A stretch of DNA of 64,000 nucleotides, taken from contig CM040127.1 of the NCBI GenBank assembly GCA_022559845.1, positions 35,364,708 to 35,428,707 on the forward strand. Reading direction: 5' to 3'. This document shows, piece by piece, positions 30,699 to 41,461 of this stretch. Every line of letters starts with the position of its first letter. Positions within the stretch are counted from its first letter, which is position 1. This stretch comes from Amorphophallus konjac. Lineage: Eukaryota; Streptophyta; Magnoliopsida; Alismatales; Araceae. Both the position numbers and the translations under genes were made by a program. The notes beneath the pieces were generated by a model, which was given only the letters and a program-made list of their open reading frames with translations, was not told where the DNA came from and ran no database searches.

Positions 30699-30928
30699 TG
30701 GAGGCGTCCAACTCCCTGGACGCCTCCTTTAAATTTACATTTTTTCTTTTTTAGAAAAAACCCAAAAACCCAAAACAAAATTTATTAATAATATGTATAT
30801 TTTTATGGAGGCGTCCAGGGCCTAGGACGCCTCCTTATTTTTTAATTTTATTTTATTATTTACGTAAATAAATAAATAAACAAAAAGAAAAAGAAAAAGT
30901 GGAGGCGTCCAGGCCCCTGGACGCCTCC
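30699..30928. repeat. Three LTR-type palindromes in pmd2 intron 1
   Basis: Units at 30699-30727, 30805-30834 and 30901-30928 (GGAGGCGTCCAGG..CCTGGACGCCTCC) sit in A/T-rich sequence that closely resembles the Tat-A U3 at 1270-1610. They lie wholly within the intron between exons 1 and 2. Confidence 0.9.
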
Positions 30929-31284
30929 TTCTCTCACTACCTGGCCTTCTCTTACAGCCTCTCGCACGCCCGTTTTAGCCTATTGAACCACAAAGTGAGA
31001 ATTCCGAAGTACTTACCGGGTCGTGATCGTCCTCTCCCGCGTCACCAGCATCCGCAGCGGCCTCCGCGGCCAGAAGCGGCACCTCCATCTCCTCACCCGC
31101 AGCAATCTCCTCTGCTGCGGCCTCCTCGGCATCATCCCTCAACCTCCTCGCACGACGAGCCAGTCGTTTCCGCTTCTCTGGACCCTGGCTCGATCCTCCT
31201 CGCTCCATTGGGACTAAGAATGGGTCGTTTGGAGTGGCTGGACGGTCAGAATGAACAGTAAGTGAGTAAGGGGGGAGCCCCCCG

Positions 31285-31294
31285 CTATATATAG
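31285..31294 (-). promoter_or_regulatory. TATA box of pmd2
   Basis: CTATATATAG, about 77-86 bp upstream of the ATG at 31208 and 14 bp from the palindrome 31309-31334. Confidence 0.75.
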
Positions 31295-31308
31295 ATTGAG
31301 CTTTACTT

Positions 31309-31397
31309 GGGGCGTCCAGGACCCTGGACGCCCCCCCAAAAAAATCTTTTAAAAAAATTATAAAAAAACAGGGGCGTCCAGGCCTCTGGACACCCCC
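31309..31397. repeat. Two LTR-type palindromes in the pmd2 promoter
   Basis: 31309-31334 has arms GGGGCGTCCAGG/CCTGGACGCCCC; 31371-31397 is a second, imperfect unit. Read in the pmd2 direction, the proximal unit has the core TCCAGGGTCCTGGACGCC, identical to the palindrome next to the LTR TATA box (1863-1892). Confidence 0.92.
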
Positions 31398-31571
31398 ATA
31401 ATAAAAAATAATAATAAAATATAATAAAAAGAAAAAAGGGGTTATAGTATGTATATAATCCAAACAAAAGAAAAAAAAGAAAAGAAAAAGAAAAACCACA
31501 AAAAAGATAATAATTAACGGAGGTCCAAAACATCCATGCCAGATTTTATTCCATCAGAAAAGCAGAGTGAA

Positions 31572-32980
31572 CTACATCAGGGGTTTAGGCACCTTAGGCC
31601 TTAACTTCCCCAGTTCGGTTACATAAGCCCTCCACGGCTCGCATTCTTCCACCACGTGCGCTAAGGCTTTTCCCGCAACACTTGTCTTCCAGGGAGCTTT
31701 AATGGCCTTCGCTTCCTTCGCGTCCGCTTCAGTGCCCAACTCCCTTTTCTTCAAAGGAACATTGCCAGTCGGTGGCGGGAACGAATGGCGTGGGATGCCA
31801 ATCTGGAGGCAGCACCGATGCGCATTATAATGGACGAACTCGGTCGCGCCGATCAGTTGAAGATCAACTTCGGGAGAAGTCCTCATGAGGAGATCTAGCG
31901 AAAGTAAACATGCCGGTGCGCAAGTAAAGAAGCCTTGTGTCACGGTGCGGAAGTGAGACCGCCAGTCTTCACGTTTCTTCAGCCACGGAACACGGTTCAC
32001 TACGGTACCACCGAAGCCTAACACGTCGGCTATGTGATGAAGAGGGCTTTGTTGGAAGAGTTTCGAAGCAGTTGGCATTCCCTCGCGGTGGTCGAATTTG
32101 AAGTGCAAATCCAGCCAGCAATTCAAGACAAGTGCACAACCAAATGGAGGCTTACCCATGCTCGAGGCAGTAAGACCGCTGTAAAGATAGGCAAGGACGG
32201 CGGGTCCCACCCTCTTTCCACGCCAGATCCCGCGAATGGCACTTAGTTGATCCTCCTCCACTATGTTGTCGGTATGAGGAAACAAGAGAGCACCCGCCAG
32301 ACAGATAGTGAACCCCTTCATGATTCCCTCCAAATAGTCATCATCTGGTGACCCTCTCAGGGCGTCCATGATCCACTCCGCAAGCTTTTGGAGATCGATC
32401 CCCTTTTGAGTACGGACCTTTCTGGCTGCGTCGGGCGGCATGAAGCTTCCAAGGACGCTTTCAGAAGTCCCCCGTGTCAGCATCCGCATAGCCTTCACCT
32501 TCCCGTCACTCTTGAATTTCTTCAAACCAAGCAGAAGTTCCACCTCCTCGAGGAGGATGGTCACCTCGAAGGTCGGGAAGATAAAAGTGTGGGTCTGGGG
32601 ATACCAGATCTCCACTAGTGCGCCCATAGCCGCCCAGTCCATACGAATCTTCTCATAATGCTTGGCGTGAATAAGGAGCCCCTGCAGATGCCACTTCGAG
32701 AGTATGGCCCTCATGCCAATGGAGATATTGGAAGTCAGCTTTGAAAGCCATGGCAGCTTGGAAAACTTCCTCGGGCCTGGGAAGAGTGGATATGGCTGGA
32801 AGAGGAAAGAAAGAAGAACTGAAGGAAGTAAGAAGAAGGTTCACATGGAGAATCTGAAAAGAGTCGGCTTACCATATGCGACATGATCATCCCACTCAGA
32901 TGACCCTCGAGGTCAGAAAGTCGCCTAATCTCGCTGCTAGGCCTGCTCCTCTTCATAACGCGGGAAGACTCTCCTTCCAT
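31572..32980 (-). CDS. pmd1: intact spliced DUF7745/PMD-like gene
   Basis: Exon 1 is 32873-32980 (36 codons, MEGESSRVMKRSRPSSEIRR..., donor GTAAG, phase 0); the intron is 32796-32872 (77 bp, acceptor TTCCAG); exon 2 is 31572-32795 (407 codons plus stop). The predicted protein is 443 aa. Exon 1 matches pmd4 exon 1. Exon 2 resembles the DUF7745/plant mobile-like family seen in plant transposable elements: LLIHAKHYEKIRMDWAAM, FPTFEVTILLEEVELLLGL, a YLEGIMKGFTICLAGALLFP segment and VPWLKKREDW. There is no coiled-coil tail, unlike its neighbours. A TATA-like CTATAAG is at 33071-33075, about 91 bp upstream. It is the only undamaged gene of the cluster. The family assignment is from memory of conserved phrases; molecular function is unknown. 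Confidence 0.8.
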
Positions 32981-33080
32981 CCTGAAATCTCTAGATTCTC
33001 CTCTCCTTCCTCTCCTGAGCTTCCAAAACCCACCTTGGTGCATTTGAATGAACTAGCCTAAGGGGAGTTCTTATAGGAAG

Positions 33081-34148
33081 GGTAGATCGCTACAGAACAG
33101 AACATGTCATATCAGCGGTCGCTATCAGGATTTTGTCTGGATCTCCTTTGAACTGTGGTGCGATTCTGCTATGATTCTGCTACTTTATGATGTTGCTAAC
33201 CTTTGCTGGCCTGTGCAGGTTTTACTAACGGATATCTTTGTCCTATCTCCTGTCCCACCTTTCAATGGTTGGTCCCACCATGTCATGCATGATAGTATAC
33301 GATACCTACGCTACTAGAATATGTCAAGGACCTTGCGGCCCGAACGGATCTGGGATTTGAGTTCCCCTTCAACAAAAACAGTGATGATCCCGGGAGAATT
33401 TGGGTTGTACGGATAGACCGTTACTTTGTGGTAGCATGGGGACGACGGTTCCATTCAGTGAGTTGGTGCGCGGATAAACGGGCCCCAGCCCAGTGTCGGC
33501 TCACCGGATCGGTATCCTGACCCGTTCTTAACAAAGTTGACAATATTATCCTTGGCTATTTTCTATTTTAGTTTGTTTTAAATTTTTCTTTAAACCCAGC
33601 ATGCATTCATATAGGACTTTGATTTATTGCGGAAGATCATTCAACTGATTCGATTGTGAAAGCCGTTGTGTTTCAATTCCCACAAATATGAGATATTCCA
33701 CTCCGAATGAAATACCGAGTTTCCTTGAGACAGCCCTACGCTGCTCTTCCAAAGGAGACCCTTGTTTGGACAGACCCTCAGATATTCCTTTACTTTTGAC
33801 CTTGTTTGACCCACCTTGGCCGCAGCACTTCCACATTGGCTGGTAACCGCTCCCCAAAGGTGAAACCTCCGGTTTATGACCCAGGTACTTCCACACCGAG
33901 AAGTTGGTCTCCTTTTCGTGCCTAAGCGCACATCTCACCCTCCCTTATTTGATCTCCGTCCAAGCAATCGTCAATATTTGAAAGACCTTCTTCAAGGTCG
34001 CCTCATTGAAACTTCAGGAAAGATTACAAATAGTAACGTCAAAAGCGTGTCTCATCACACCTTGGCATCAACTTATCAGTCCGCTCCCACTCCATTTCAC
34101 TCTACTTCGATACCATTCCACTACATGTCGCTCCCTTGCAAAGCAGAC
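33081..34148 (+). other. Tat-A 3' non-coding region
   Basis: No gene. From about 33340 onward it aligns in blocks with 48750-49516 of Tat-B (GGATTTGAGTTCCCCTTC, ACCCAGCATGCATTCAT, GGCTGGTAACCGCTCCCCAA, CTCATCACACCTTGGCATC), so this stretch is a conserved Tat 3' region, possibly carrying cis signals for both elements. Confidence 0.8.
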
Positions 34149-34164
34149 GCCAAGGCGGGGCAGC
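34149..34164 (+). other. Polypurine tract of Tat-A
   Basis: GCCAAGGCGGGGCAGC directly abuts the 3' LTR; Tat-B has GCCAAGGCGGGACAGC at the same place. It is more broken by pyrimidines than a textbook tract. Confidence 0.7.
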
Positions 34165-36356
34165 TGTAGACACGCCATTCTTGACACCTCCTGAGAAAGT
34201 CTCATAGTACTATACGACGCCCCGCAACGGCTTACGCATTTTAAATCACTCGAGTGCTTCCTTTTCTTGGGTCTTCTTCTGCCTTTTTCGGCATTCGGAA
34301 TCGTCCCGTCACGGCATTCGGACAGCGTCAACACCAGTCAGACACATCAGGAGGTTCCGGAATCAGGAAGGGTGTCTGACGAGCGGCCGCCGACGCTTGA
34401 TTTGAGGACCCGGGTGGGTCTTAATGGGGGCGTCCAGGCCCCTGGACGCCCCCATCTTTTTAATTTATTTTATTATTTTCTCAGGGCCCAAACCAAATAA
34501 AAAATATATATTTTAATGGAGGCGTCCAGGGCCCTGGACGCCTCTATAAAAATAAAAATAAAAAATATCTGTAAAATGCCAGTTGGCATAAAAAAATAAA
34601 AAAAATAAAAAAAATATATACATATTAATGGAGGCGTCCAGGCCCTTGGACGCCTCCATAAAAACAATTATAAAAAAATCAAAATGCCAGGCTTGGCACA
34701 AAAAGACAAAAGAAAGATAAAAAATAATACATTTTTGGAGGCGTCCAGGCCCCTGGACGCCTCCATCAACTCTCTCACGGGCGCCGGCCACCGAACGACG
34801 GTTTGTCGTGTGTGAAAAAATCCAAATTTTGAAGACGTCCCGGTCGCTGGACGCGCCTATTTCTGAATCACGAGGCGCCGCTCACAAAACCACGCGTTGT
34901 GCCAAACCGCGTGCGGCCGTCGTCGGTTTTCGGTGGACCTGTTAGAGGCGTCCGGGACCCTGGACGCCCCTACAAAAGTATTCCAAAAAAATATATATAA
35001 ATAGAATAAAATATTAATTCGGCCCTGATGGAGGTGTCCAGGGTCCTGGACGCCTCCACCCTCCGGAGCTCTATAAATAGAGGCCCACCCCCTCAGTTCT
35101 GGGGGAGCTTCTAAGTGATCCGATAGGCTGCCGGAGCCCAGAGGCTACGGAGTCATTTTCTAACCCGTGGGTTCTTTTGTAGGTGGAGGTTCTGCCGGCT
35201 TCTCGGGTGCTCACGCTCGCGAGAGGAAGGTCGTCTTCATCCACCGCGCTTCCACGTCGTCCCCACGCTGCCGGAGCTCCGCCGGATTTCATCCTCGGCT
35301 CATCCAATAAGCCTTTTCTTCCCCTTTTTTCTTCGTAGTTCTTTTGCATTCATCATCTCGCATTCTCTATCCCCCTTCATAAGGGCGCCTCTTCTTTTAT
35401 ACTTCGCATCCATCATCTCATTTTCCTCCTACTCGAGTCCGAGAGGGGTTTAAAAGATAACACCAACCAGGTGTGTGTCTTGCCATCATTTCGTTATTTT
35501 TACCGCAAGGATTTGAATACTACACCTCCATCTTTCTAATCCACTTGTCATTTGTTTGTCGTTGTTTTGCAAGGGTAGCCGAGGAAAGCCCTCTCCGTCG
35601 GCCGGCCGGAGGGAGAGGAAGAAGCAACCCGCCATCTCCCGCTCTTGAGGTAGGCGCGATCACTTTCTTATTTTGGGGTCTTTCGGCCCCTGGCGATCAC
35701 ATCTTATTTTCGAGGCCGCGGCGAGTCACTTCCCCAATGGCCGTTTAAATTTCCGTTCTTATATTCTCTTTATACTCTGTTATATTCTGCTCATATTCTC
35801 GAGGCCGCGGCGAGTCACTTCCCCAATGGCCGTTTAAATTCCCGTTCTTATATGTTATATTCTTATCTATTCATGTTCTCGAGGCCGCGGCGAGTCACTT
35901 CCCCAATGGCCGTTTAAATTCACGTTCTTGTACGTTATATTCTTATCTGTTTGTGTTCTCAAGGCCGCGGCGAGTCACTTCCCCAATGGCCGTTTAAATT
36001 CCCGCTCTTTGTATTCTCTCTATATTCTGTCATCTTATTATCTGCTCATATTCTCGAGGCCGCGGCGAGTCACTTCCCCAATGGCCGTTTCAATTCTTGT
36101 TATTTAATTTTTGCACCATTCCCGTCCCCCCGAGGCCGCGGCGAGTCACTTCCCGCTATGGCCGTTTAACCCCCATATCTTGCTATATCACACTTGTCCC
36201 GCTCGCCCCGCCGGAACAATCTCCCGTGGTGGCCCCTTCTCTCTCTTCTCTTATTTCTGTGTTGCAGCAAACAAACACCAAAAGAAACAAAAAAGAAGGA
36301 GCCCGCGCGCTCCGCGTCCTCTCCGCTCTTCCCCGAACCGCGTGACGTCGCTCACA
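34165..36356 (+). repeat. Tat-A 3' LTR
   Basis: 2,192 bp matching 982-3192. U3 palindromes occupy 34424-35058, TATAAATA is at 35072-35079 and the six-copy tandem repeat is at 35711-36168. The doubled palindrome of the 5' LTR is single here. The right TSD copy CCTGG is 36357-36361. Confidence 0.95.
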
Positions 36357-36712
36357 CCTGGGACTGGAGGGTTTCTCAGTTCCCTTTTCGAGGGAATGAT
36401 CTCGACAGTTGTGAACTGTCTCGTGAGTCATCATGCCGAGGTTTCTGACCCTAGGGTTAGGGCAGATTGACAGCGTGGAGCCATTCGGTGCAACGGTCTT
36501 GATCCCGAGTCTCGTGACTCAAGGATCGTTGGATTTAGTGAGTCTAGAGGACTGTCCAGAGCCCAGTGGCTCGACATCACTTGGTTCTTCTCGACTTTCG
36601 CAGAGGGTGCGTGCGTGTTTCTCGGAGTTTCTCCTCGGAGAGTGGTCACATTAGTGACTCCCCACTAGTCGTAGCCTTCCGACACGCGTGTGGTCCCACC
36701 AGGGAGTGGTGG
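36357..36712 (+). mobile_element. Tek-D LTR fragment, middle part
   Basis: It continues the LTR interrupted at 981 (first 5 bp are the TSD) and aligns with the reverse complement of Tek-C about 58650 to 58280: ACTCAAGGA.CGTTGG, GTCTAGAGGACTGTCCAGAG and CCACTAGTCGTAGCC. It ends at 36712 (TSD GGTGG) where Tek-B is inserted. Confidence 0.9.
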
Positions 36713-39317
36713 TGTGACGACCCAAAAATCCGGTTATCGGGAAGGCCCGATAACCCGAGGCTCAGACCGCCGCCCACGAGCCGGGAGGGCTCGGAAGGGC
36801 TAAAAAGGAGTGTGGAGGTACAAAGAAATAAGAAATAAAGCAGGACAACTCAACAATTAACAGAATTAAAGAACTACAGCTGCAACAGAGCCCAGTCCAA
36901 CAGAAAGTACAGTCCAAAGCAGTAAAAACGTACCACATGCCAAGTGAACACTCGGCCCGGCAAGCTGGCAACTAAGAACCTCCGCACAGCACCCTCGAAC
37001 CTCGAGGCAGAACCGCCGCACCTGCAACGCAGGGGTGAGCCTCCTGTCACTGGCCCAGTAGGGATCCCGCAGAACCCCAACTGAGAAACAACGGCAGAAG
37101 GAAAGCTACGCTAGCAAGACAGCAACGGAAAGAAGTAACTACGAAAGCAGGAAAGTAACTACGGTGGCCGGCAAAACCTCGGCACTACAGCTACCCCTAC
37201 TGTACCAGAACACACCCCAGACTCACGGCCAAGGGCTACCAAACTACACTAGAACCAGTCACACGGTACAATAATCGACACACGTGCCACGGCGAGACAA
37301 CCGAAACTCAACGCTCAATGCGACCAAAAACCCGAAGGTCGAAGTCACGCGACTGACAGTCTGTCACTCTCTGTCCAGAACAGGAGTACCTCCCACTAGA
37401 AGAACGATCAGATGCGTCCCCTGACGTCTTACACCGCGTCACAAGTGTCTAGCTACGACGCCCTAGGCGTGAGACTCAGACACACACAGTAACCAGTACC
37501 ACAACAAGGACTAGCTGGGGTCACGTTCGTCAGCGCGTGTCCTAAGCCCCCAACTACGTGTGCACACACAGATCATATGCTCTAGGTCGGGTCCTCTAGC
37601 TGGTTTCCCCCCCCCCCCCACCGTACTCTGGTGGCAAAGGCAAGGGGCCGACGGAAACCAGCCTAAAAACCGCATCTCACCGGGTCGCGCTCTCCACCAC
37701 TCCCAGGTGGGTCCGCACACGCGTGCGCAGGAAGCTACGACTAGTGGAGGATCACTGAGAGAGTAGACTCTCAAGACAACGAAAAATAACGTCCGAACCA
37801 GACGAAGTACGGGGACCGTCCCACGTACCAGCACCATCGCACGGTGACCACGGTCGGAGAAGAAACGAACGCACCGCCCACGGCCAAACACATGACCCAC
37901 TCGGGGATCATCTTCCAGGAAGACTCACGACATGCGGGGGAACTCCACCGCACACACACCGATACACGGTGACTCGATCGAGCGAGAACACGGAAACCCG
38001 AAACACTTGGGGTCACCCGGACCCACCAAGCCCACGAGCACGCTTATCGAGGTAACACGGCACCTCCAGACACCCCTAAACACGGACACGAAACCCACGG
38101 GGTGTCCGGGACACACACGGCCCAAGGGGAGCACGATCAGCCGCAAACCACCCGCCCCGGGTAGCCCGGCTGCTCACCTCCATGAACGCGCTATACACTT
38201 ATAGCGAGACAAGTCAGATCGCGCTATAGGCCCATAGCGCGACTGCACAAATCGCGCTAGGGTCACCTAGCGCGACAAAACAGAACGCGCTAGGGACCCC
38301 TAGCGCGACCAAGAAGAACGCGCTAGGACCCCATAGCGCGACAGCAACCGCCTTACTGTTCATCTTCTCCGATGAATGCGCCCCGTCGGGGCAGCGCGAC
38401 CATCAAGAACGCGCTAGCCGAGGCTAGCGCGTTCTCAGTCCGCGCCCGAAAATGGTGGAAACCGCAGGAAAAACCATTCCATGCCCCGTTCACCCCCAGG
38501 TGAAGGGGAAACAAAAGGGAAAACATTCCCCAAGCCCCTAGGCATGCATATAAACCCCTGGATCACCCAAAAACACGGTAAAACGGAAGATCCGGCTCAC
38601 ACCCCAAAAACATGCATTTTCTCCAAATTGCCCCGTTTAGCCCGCTCGGCTCACCACGGTCTACAAAACTCGCAGAAAATGAAGTACGCGGGTTGAGGGT
38701 TCATCTCCTTACCTCCACCGAAGATTCAACGCGCCGTGGACGCCGATCCACGAAGAAACGCCATTTAAACCCTCGCCGGTTCACGATCCCACGAACCGCC
38801 TCCACCATCGCGATCCTCGTCCCGTACTCGTCGCTCCACGCCCCACGAGCCACGCCGCCCCTCCCTCGCCGCCTCCGTCGGCCGCCCGGAGTGAGAGGGG
38901 GAGAGGAGAGAACGTGAGAGAAGAGAGAGGGAGGGAAGAGAGAAATGAGAGGGGGGAGAGAGAAAATGTTATATATAGGGAAAATCTGAAAATTCGGAAA
39001 AATCCCGAAAAATAGAAGAATACACCTCCTCAATCCTCACGACGCGCTGATCGCAACGGTACCACCCGCGCCTAGGTGAACGGCCCGGTTCACCCGCAAC
39101 GAGGTTCCGAAGAAAAAGCCGAAACACACACCGGGAATCGGAAAACACACGCGGAAAAGCCGCGGACGCACTCCGGGCCTCCGAAACGACTCCGGATCGC
39201 GCCGATCCGAACACGAAAAATGTCCGAAACGAAATTTTGGACACAACGGAGCCAGACACTCAGAGAAATCAGATCCGGGATCCATGAACAAGGATCCAAA
39301 AAATCTGGGGCATTACA
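36713..39317 (-). repeat. Tek-B 3' LTR (reverse)
   Basis: 2,605 bp, reading TGTGACGACCC at the left and CATTACA at the right. It contains a hairpin array at about 38184-38440 and, on the minus strand, a TATA box (TATATATA, 38970-38977). A C-homopolymer lies near 37606-37619. ORFs inside are chance frames. Confidence 0.94.
38184..38440. repeat. Hairpin array, Tek-B 3' LTR
   Basis: Successive inverted repeats with GCGCTA/TAGCGC stems: near 38184, 38219, 38250, 38285, 38318 and 38410 (GAACGCGCTAGCC/GGCTAGCGCGTTC). It is the same stem family as Tek-A. The 5' LTR equivalent (62219-62505) has one extra unit. Confidence 0.92.
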
Positions 39318-40849
39318 ACCCTCCCCCCTTAAAGGAATTTCGTCCTCGAAATTCAGGACCTAGCACAAAGTCACAGGGGAAGAACACTGAACCAACTGAC
39401 AATGCTGTCAGAGCCCCAGCACAGAAAACCTTGATTCTAACGAAACCACCGATCCTGAGGGACACAGCCAAACTTACAATCACAACCAACACCTCACTCC
39501 GCGCGTCGTGCACACCGGCCAACAGAGCAGGCATATACCAGAGGACACAGTCCAGCATCACCTCAGACACCTCGAAAACCAACATGCACCGCTGCCACTA
39601 TCTCGCCCATCGAGGAAACACACACTCGACATGAGAAACAGCTACCGATCCATCCAATGGTCGGCAGACAAAACACACATCAACTTTACAACCAGCTGAC
39701 CGGTCGCACACCCTTCTCAAGGGAACAACCAGAACAGAGCCTCCACCAGCTCACGCAGCCATCTCAGCAGACTGCAACCAGAACAACAGCTCAGCACCGA
39801 GAGTCACCTTAGCGCTGAGAGTCACCTCAACCCAGATCCCGTCCGGAAAGGCGCATCTCGGAAACAACCACCCTAGGTCTCGTTAGCACACGGCTGTCGC
39901 CACGCTCGAGCCCCAACAACCAGCATCTTCTGTCTCTGAAAAGACCATCCGCTGGTCACCAGACATTTGTCAACAGGAAACCTCCGCTTGCTCAGGTTCT
40001 TCCTTCTTTCCTGGTCCTCCACCAGATCCGAAGGGAACATTCCAAACCTCGGCAAGCCATCCGTTGACTCTCGCACAGACCACCACTATATCCAGATGGA
40101 TCCCCGTGCCAACTCTACCCTTCAGGGGAGCACGGCGGGACCCAATGACTCCATCTCTCCTCGATCTTCACGTCACTCGACTTAGAATTACGGGGAATCC
40201 TCCCTTGCTGGTCGCAGACGGAGGATCAATATCCCACGTCAACGTCTCATCAGAGACCACTCTCTGACGCCGATCTCACGAAAAAGGCCTCCGCCCATAG
40301 GCGTCACTCTTCCATCTGGTCTCATCAAATCCTTCGATCAATCCAAATGGACACCTGCCAATCCCTGACTCCCGCCCTTAACACAGAGCCACGGGACACA
40401 CAACCTCTTACAATCCACGGCACACTTATCCAAAACATGATCTCATCCACGAACGCAACCTCCAACGCAAGAACATGGTACTCATGCGGCAACCTCGCCA
40501 GCACATTTCCCCAACTCTCCACCTGCCAATGCCATGAACCACAATATCTCAAGCAACGGCACGACAACAACACGTCTCACGCCGCCGGATATAACGCACA
40601 TCAAAGAACCAATCCTCCGCTACTCTACCCTTCTCAGAAACCCACCCGCAGCAACCAATGCTACGATCCACGCACTCTGATCCAAACGCACAGCCACCAC
40701 AACGCCAACTCGGGATCCACCAACTCGACAACCATCTGCAACCCCGCAAACGCTGATCCTCCCCACCTCGGGAACCACAACACCAACCGCAAATCTCAAA
40801 ACACCGCCCAGCCGGCACTCGTCCTTCTGGAACAGCGCCAACACCCTTA
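39318..40849 (-). other. Tek-B internal region, first segment
   Basis: It starts with the reversed polypurine tract (39318-39330) and the AGGAATTTCGTCCT motif, then about 1.5 kb without a convincing gene. It aligns along its length with 54217-56000 of Tek-C, so the non-coding interior is a family feature rather than random decay. The last 5 bp, CCTTA, are the Tat-B TSD. Confidence 0.8.
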
Positions 40850-41040
40850 TGTAGACACGCTAAAATTGACATTATTTTGAGTATATCTCATATTGCCGTG
40901 TAATGCCTCATTTTACCCTCAAATTAGCTCTGTTTGAGTGGTTTTTATCACTTTTCTTGAATTTCTCCTATTTTTCCCTCATTTCCTCCTTTTTCCTATT
41001 TTTCTGGATTTTCTGGGCATTTATCTCTATTTTCTGAATT

Positions 41041-41461
41041 CACGCCCTCATCAGGGGCGTGTTTTTGAAACACGACCTGATCGAGGGCGTGTCTTCCCAT
41101 TTTATCTATTTCTCTCCCATTTTATCTATTTTCTGAATACGCGACCTTGGTAAGGGCGTGTTTTGTTAAAACACGACCTGATCTGGGGCGTTTCTTTGAG
41201 AAAGGACGACCTTGTCTGAGGGCGTCAATTCTTTTGGTTTGACCGGCTTCCCCATTTTAAAACTTGAAATTAACGCCCTTCCCAGGGGCGTGTTTTTAAA
41301 AAGTGGCTTTGCTTGAGGCGTTTTTTACATTTTTCAAATATGGGGAGTTTTTATTTCTAAAATTTGTTTTGAAAGAAACGCCCTTGTGCAGGGCGTGTTT
41401 TTAAGAAACACCCTCTGGGCAGGTCGTCAATTCAACAATTGACGCCCTGAACCAGGTCGTG
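41041..41461. repeat. U3 palindrome array, Tat-B 5' LTR
   Basis: About nine short inverted repeats with ACGCCCT/AGGGCGT stems and 4-6 bp loops, for example CACGCCCTCATCAGGGGCGT at 41041 and TAACGCCC..GGGGCGTG at 41271-41292. Stem sequence is unrelated to Tat-A although the position (U3, before TATA) is the same. Confidence 0.88.

Larger units (their letters stand above)
28092..31208 (-). pseudogene. pmd2: spliced PMD-like and coiled-coil gene with lesions
   Basis: Exon 1 is 31017-31208 (64 codons, basic then acidic Ala/Glu-rich; donor GTAAGT). Exon 2 is 29856-30572 (239 codons) and carries the PMD-like core (SWSLVVAAYRGLPDFQ, MGFGAFLRIEPFRLDL, RAFLMPWGHMVPTLEDV, RGLDLRRFLFFFLGRLLL-like segment). 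Exon 3 is 29625-29783 (VWSYYYFPMGRAR); exon 4 starts at 29546 (VVWRPYLGMGDAGQPW). All junctions are phase 0 with GT-AG ends. Lesions: a 14-bp tandem duplication at 29293-29320 shifts the frame, TGA lies at 29017-29019, and the coiled-coil frame changes again inside a CT-rich tract (28370-28490). The C-terminus is Arg/Glu coiled coil. The fold is the transposon-associated PMD type; function is unknown. Confidence 0.8.
982..36356 (+). mobile_element. Tat-A: giant Ty3/gypsy Tat-lineage LTR retrotransposon
   Basis: The element is bounded by LTRs of 2,211 and 2,192 bp that start TGTAGACACGCC and end GCTCACA, flanked by TSD CCTGG. Removing the nested Tek-A (9,649 bp plus one duplicated 5-mer) leaves about 25.7 kb. 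The order is LTR, PBS, gag, protease/G-patch, linker, RT-RNaseH-aRNaseH, integrase, about 1.8 kb of non-coding DNA, a minus-strand cluster of four PMD/DUF7745-like genes, polypurine tract, LTR. The archaeal-type second RNase H before integrase is the hallmark of the Tat lineage. By eye the LTRs differ at roughly 1.2% of sites, so insertion is recent. Frame breaks in pol suggest this copy cannot move alone. Confidence 0.95.

Noticed and set aside
31572..32980. pmd1 as a host gene carrying an adjacent transposon
   Set aside because: It lies inside the LTR pair and TSD of Tat-A, with the element's own 3' region and polypurine tract beyond it, and it shares exon 1 with pmd4.
37606..37619. C homopolymer as a possible functional element
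   Set aside because: The 5' LTR of the same element has a shorter T/C run there; this is simple slippage or a sequencing artefact.
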